From positions 1 to 6,277 of the forward strand of contig JAYSZI010000078.1 in assembly GCA_043738095.1 (NCBI GenBank): a stretch of DNA of 6,277 nt, written 5' to 3'. A program made the position numbers and the translations under genes. This document shows positions 4,746 to 6,277 of the stretch, one piece after another. Source of the DNA: Lysobacter_K sp043738095 (GTDB lineage: Bacteria; Pseudomonadota; Gammaproteobacteria; Xanthomonadales; Xanthomonadaceae). Position 1 is the stretch's first letter. The number at the start of each line of letters is the position of its first letter. The notes beneath the pieces are model-generated. The model was not told the DNA's origin and did not search any database. It worked only from the letters and a program-made list of their open reading frames with translations.

Positions 4746-6143
4746 TCATTTCACTTTGGACAGGGCGATGTCGATGCGTTGCAAGGCTTGCGCCTGGCCA
4801 GCCAGATACACCGTGTGCGAGATGTCCGGGCTGACCTGGGTGCCGGTGATCGCCACGCGCAGCGGCTGGGCGACCTTGCCCATGCCGATACCGAGCGTCG
4901 CCGCGGTTTCATGCACGGCCACGTCGATCGCTTCTGCGGTCCATGCGGTCAGCTGGGCCAGACGTGCACGGATATCGCTCAGCGGCGCCTGCGCGGCGGC
5001 ATTGAGATGCTTGGCGACGGCCGCGTCGTCGTAGTGCTCAAGCGGCCGATACCAGACCGCTGCGCGCGCGGCCATTTCCTTCAGCGTCTGTACGCGGTCG
5101 CGCAACGCGATGACGACGTCGACCGGTGCCGGTCCGCTGGCGAGATCGAAACCCTCGTTGTGCAGATGCCATTGGAGATGGGTCGCGACCTCGTTCGGAT
5201 CGTCGCTCTTGAGGTACTGCTGGTTGAGCCAGCCGAGCTTGGCGGTGTCGAAGCGCGAGGCGGACTGATTGACGTCCTCGATCTTGAACAAGTTCACCAT
5301 TTCGTCGATCGAGAAAATCTCCTGATCGCCGTGCGACCAGCCCAACCGCACGAGGTAGTTCAGCAACGCGTGCGGCAGGTAGCCGTCGTCGCGGTACTGC
5401 ATCACGCCGACCGCGCCATGGCGTTTGCTGAGCTTCGCGCCATCAGCGCCGAGAATCATTGGCAGGTGCGAGAACGCAGGCACCGGCACGCCCAACGCCT
5501 CATACAGGTTGACTTGACGCGGGGTGTTGTTGACGTGGTCGTCGCCGCGGATCACGTCGGTGATGCCCATGTCGATATCGTCGACGACCACCGCGAAGTT
5601 GTAGGTGGGATAACCATCGGAACGGAAGATGACCAGGTCGTCGAGTTCACTGTTGCTGATCTCGATACGGCCCTTGATGCGGTCCTCGAACACCACGCTG
5701 CCGGCTTGCGGGTTCTTGAAACGGATCACGCGATTCGGGTCATCGCGGTGCGGCAGGGCCAGGTCGCGGGCGCGACCGTCGTAGCGCGGCTTGTCGCCGG
5801 CGGCCTGGGCCGCATTGCGGATCGCTTCCAGCTCTTCCTTGGTTTCGTAGGCGTAGTAGGCCTTGCCGTCCGCGACCAACTGCTCGGCCACTTCGCGATA
5901 CCGGTCCAGGCGCTGGGTCTGGTAGATCGGGCCTTCGTCGTAGTCCAGGCCCAGCCACTCCATCGCCTGCAGAATCGCGTCGATGGCGCCCTGGGTGCTG
6001 CGCTCGCGGTCGGTGTCCTCGATGCGCAGGATGAAGTCGCCGCCGCGGTGTCGCGCCTCCAGCCAGCAGTACAGTGCGGTACGCGCGCCGCCGATATGCA
6101 GGTAACCGGTGGGACTGGGGGCGAAGCGGGTACGGCAGGTCAT
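4746..6143 (-). CDS. gltX: Glutamyl-tRNA synthetase (class I), zinc-site-less type
   Basis: The product has 465 residues from ATG 6143-6141, full length for bacterial GluRS. It charges tRNA-Glu with glutamate in the cytoplasm, using ATP. It shows FAPSPTGYLHIGG with the HIGH-type motif HIGG (16-19), RIEDTD (40-45), the SDGYPTYNFAVVVDD block (175-189), RGDDH (199-203) and the KLSKR loop (237-241); the rest is the anticodon-binding domain, ending VYLAGQAQALQRI. The four zinc ligands of E. coli GluRS (Cys98, Cys100, Cys125, His127) align with Ala98, Glu100, Ala125 and Asp127, so no zinc is expected there. Upstream of the ATG the minus strand lacks a good Shine-Dalgarno. A 539-residue frame on the opposite strand (4578-6197) is a GC-driven shadow. 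It is followed after 10 bases by zur, which suggests an operon. Confidence 0.97.
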   Translation of the reverse strand: MTCRTRFAPSPTGYLHIGGARTALYCWLEARHRGGDFILRIEDTDRERSTQGAIDAILQAMEWLGLDYDEGPIYQTQRLDRYREVAEQLVADGKAYYAYETKEELEAIRNAAQAAGDKPRYDGRARDLALPHRDDPNRVIRFKNPQAGSVVFEDRIKGRIEISNSELDDLVIFRSDGYPTYNFAVVVDDIDMGITDVIRGDDHVNNTPRQVNLYEALGVPVPAFSHLPMILGADGAKLSKRHGAVGVMQYRDDGYLPHALLNYLVRLGWSHGDQEIFSIDEMVNLFKIEDVNQSASRFDTAKLGWLNQQYLKSDDPNEVATHLQWHLHNEGFDLASGPAPVDVVIALRDRVQTLKEMAARAAVWYRPLEHYDDAAVAKHLNAAAQAPLSDIRARLAQLTAWTAEAIDVAVHETAATLGIGMGKVAQPLRVAITGTQVSPDISHTVYLAGQAQALQRIDIALSKVK

Positions 6144-6171
6144 GAGGAGCCCAACAAGACGGAATGCGCCA

Positions 6172-6177
6172 ATTTTA
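6172..6177 (-). promoter_or_regulatory. Candidate -10 element for gltX-zur
   Basis: The minus strand reads TAAAAT (five of six to TATAAT), 28 bases before the gltX ATG. At a 17-base spacer the -35 would be AGCTTA, inside the left arm of the inverted repeat and a poor match. If this is the promoter, the repeat lies at or just upstream of the -35 and is not transcribed in the gltX leader. Confidence 0.35.
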
Positions 6178-6180
6178 CCC

Positions 6181-6277
6181 TTGTAGGAGCTGCGTAAGCT
6201 GCGACCGTGAAAATGGAGCCTCGGGACGGCTGGTGGTAACCGGAAGGTTCCGGTCGCAGCTTACGCAGCTCCTACAA
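6181..6277. repeat. Perfect 27-bp inverted repeat pair (REP/BIME-like) upstream of gltX
   Basis: The left arm (6181-6207) begins TTGTAGGAGCTGCGTAAGCT and ends GCGACCG. The right arm (6251-6277) is its exact reverse complement. The 43-base spacer holds no gene. The arm is of the GTAGGAGC..GCGTAAGC..GCGACC kind dispersed in Xanthomonadales and Pseudomonas genomes and often mobilised by REP-associated transposases. The right arm ends exactly at the window edge, so the element may extend further. No transposase is in the window. Confidence 0.88.

Noticed and set aside
4578..6197. A 539-residue open frame on the plus strand opposite gltX
   Set aside because: It is the antisense shadow of a clearly real gltX in GC-rich DNA. 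Its product has no recognisable domain and it also runs over the start of zur.

Overview
The window is GC-rich gammaproteobacterial DNA, most likely from the order Xanthomonadales (Lysobacter, Luteimonas, Stenotrophomonas or Rhodanobacter type). Four things point there: a bTHX-type small ribosomal protein with a long Lys/Ala tail, a glutamyl-tRNA synthetase of the Xanthomonas sequence type, a GTAGGAGC...GCGTAAGC...GCGACC palindromic repeat, and short CTTCGACAGGCTCAGGG and CGTCATTCC repeats. This is a judgement from sequence character, not a database match.

Layout. Positions 1-879 (+) are the 3' part of a zinc-dependent membrane dipeptidase (peptidase M19), cut by the window edge. A roughly 260-base gap follows, ending in a strong terminator that serves the opposite strand. 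On the minus strand lie a 61-residue bTHX ribosomal protein (1138-1323) and, upstream of it, a 136-residue MerC-domain inner-membrane protein (1435-1845). An 80-base divergent intergenic region carries a good candidate Zur operator centred at 1889. From 1926 to 3986 (+) is a ZnuD-type TonB-dependent outer-membrane receptor with a small repeat element inserted in frame. Next comes a 266-base gap holding a MITE-like palindromic element (4049-4205) and a terminator. On the minus strand, zur (4253-4735) sits 10 bases behind gltX (4746-6143), so the two probably form an operon. The window ends in a perfect 27-bp inverted repeat upstream of gltX.

How the genes fit together. The centre of the window reads as a zinc-homeostasis locus: the zinc-sensing repressor Zur, a ZnuD-like outer-membrane metal receptor, and a divergently transcribed MerC-family membrane protein with a His-rich tail, with a shared Zur-box-like palindrome over both candidate -10 regions. 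The inferred model is that, under zinc starvation, Zur releases and both the outer-membrane receptor and the MerC-like protein are made. The MerC-like protein is the least understood part, because its classical relatives move mercuric ions. Secondary points are a GluRS that has lost all four zinc ligands of the E. coli enzyme, a receptor that lacks the His-rich capture loop of neisserial ZnuD, and His/Cys-rich tails on both Zur and the MerC-like protein.
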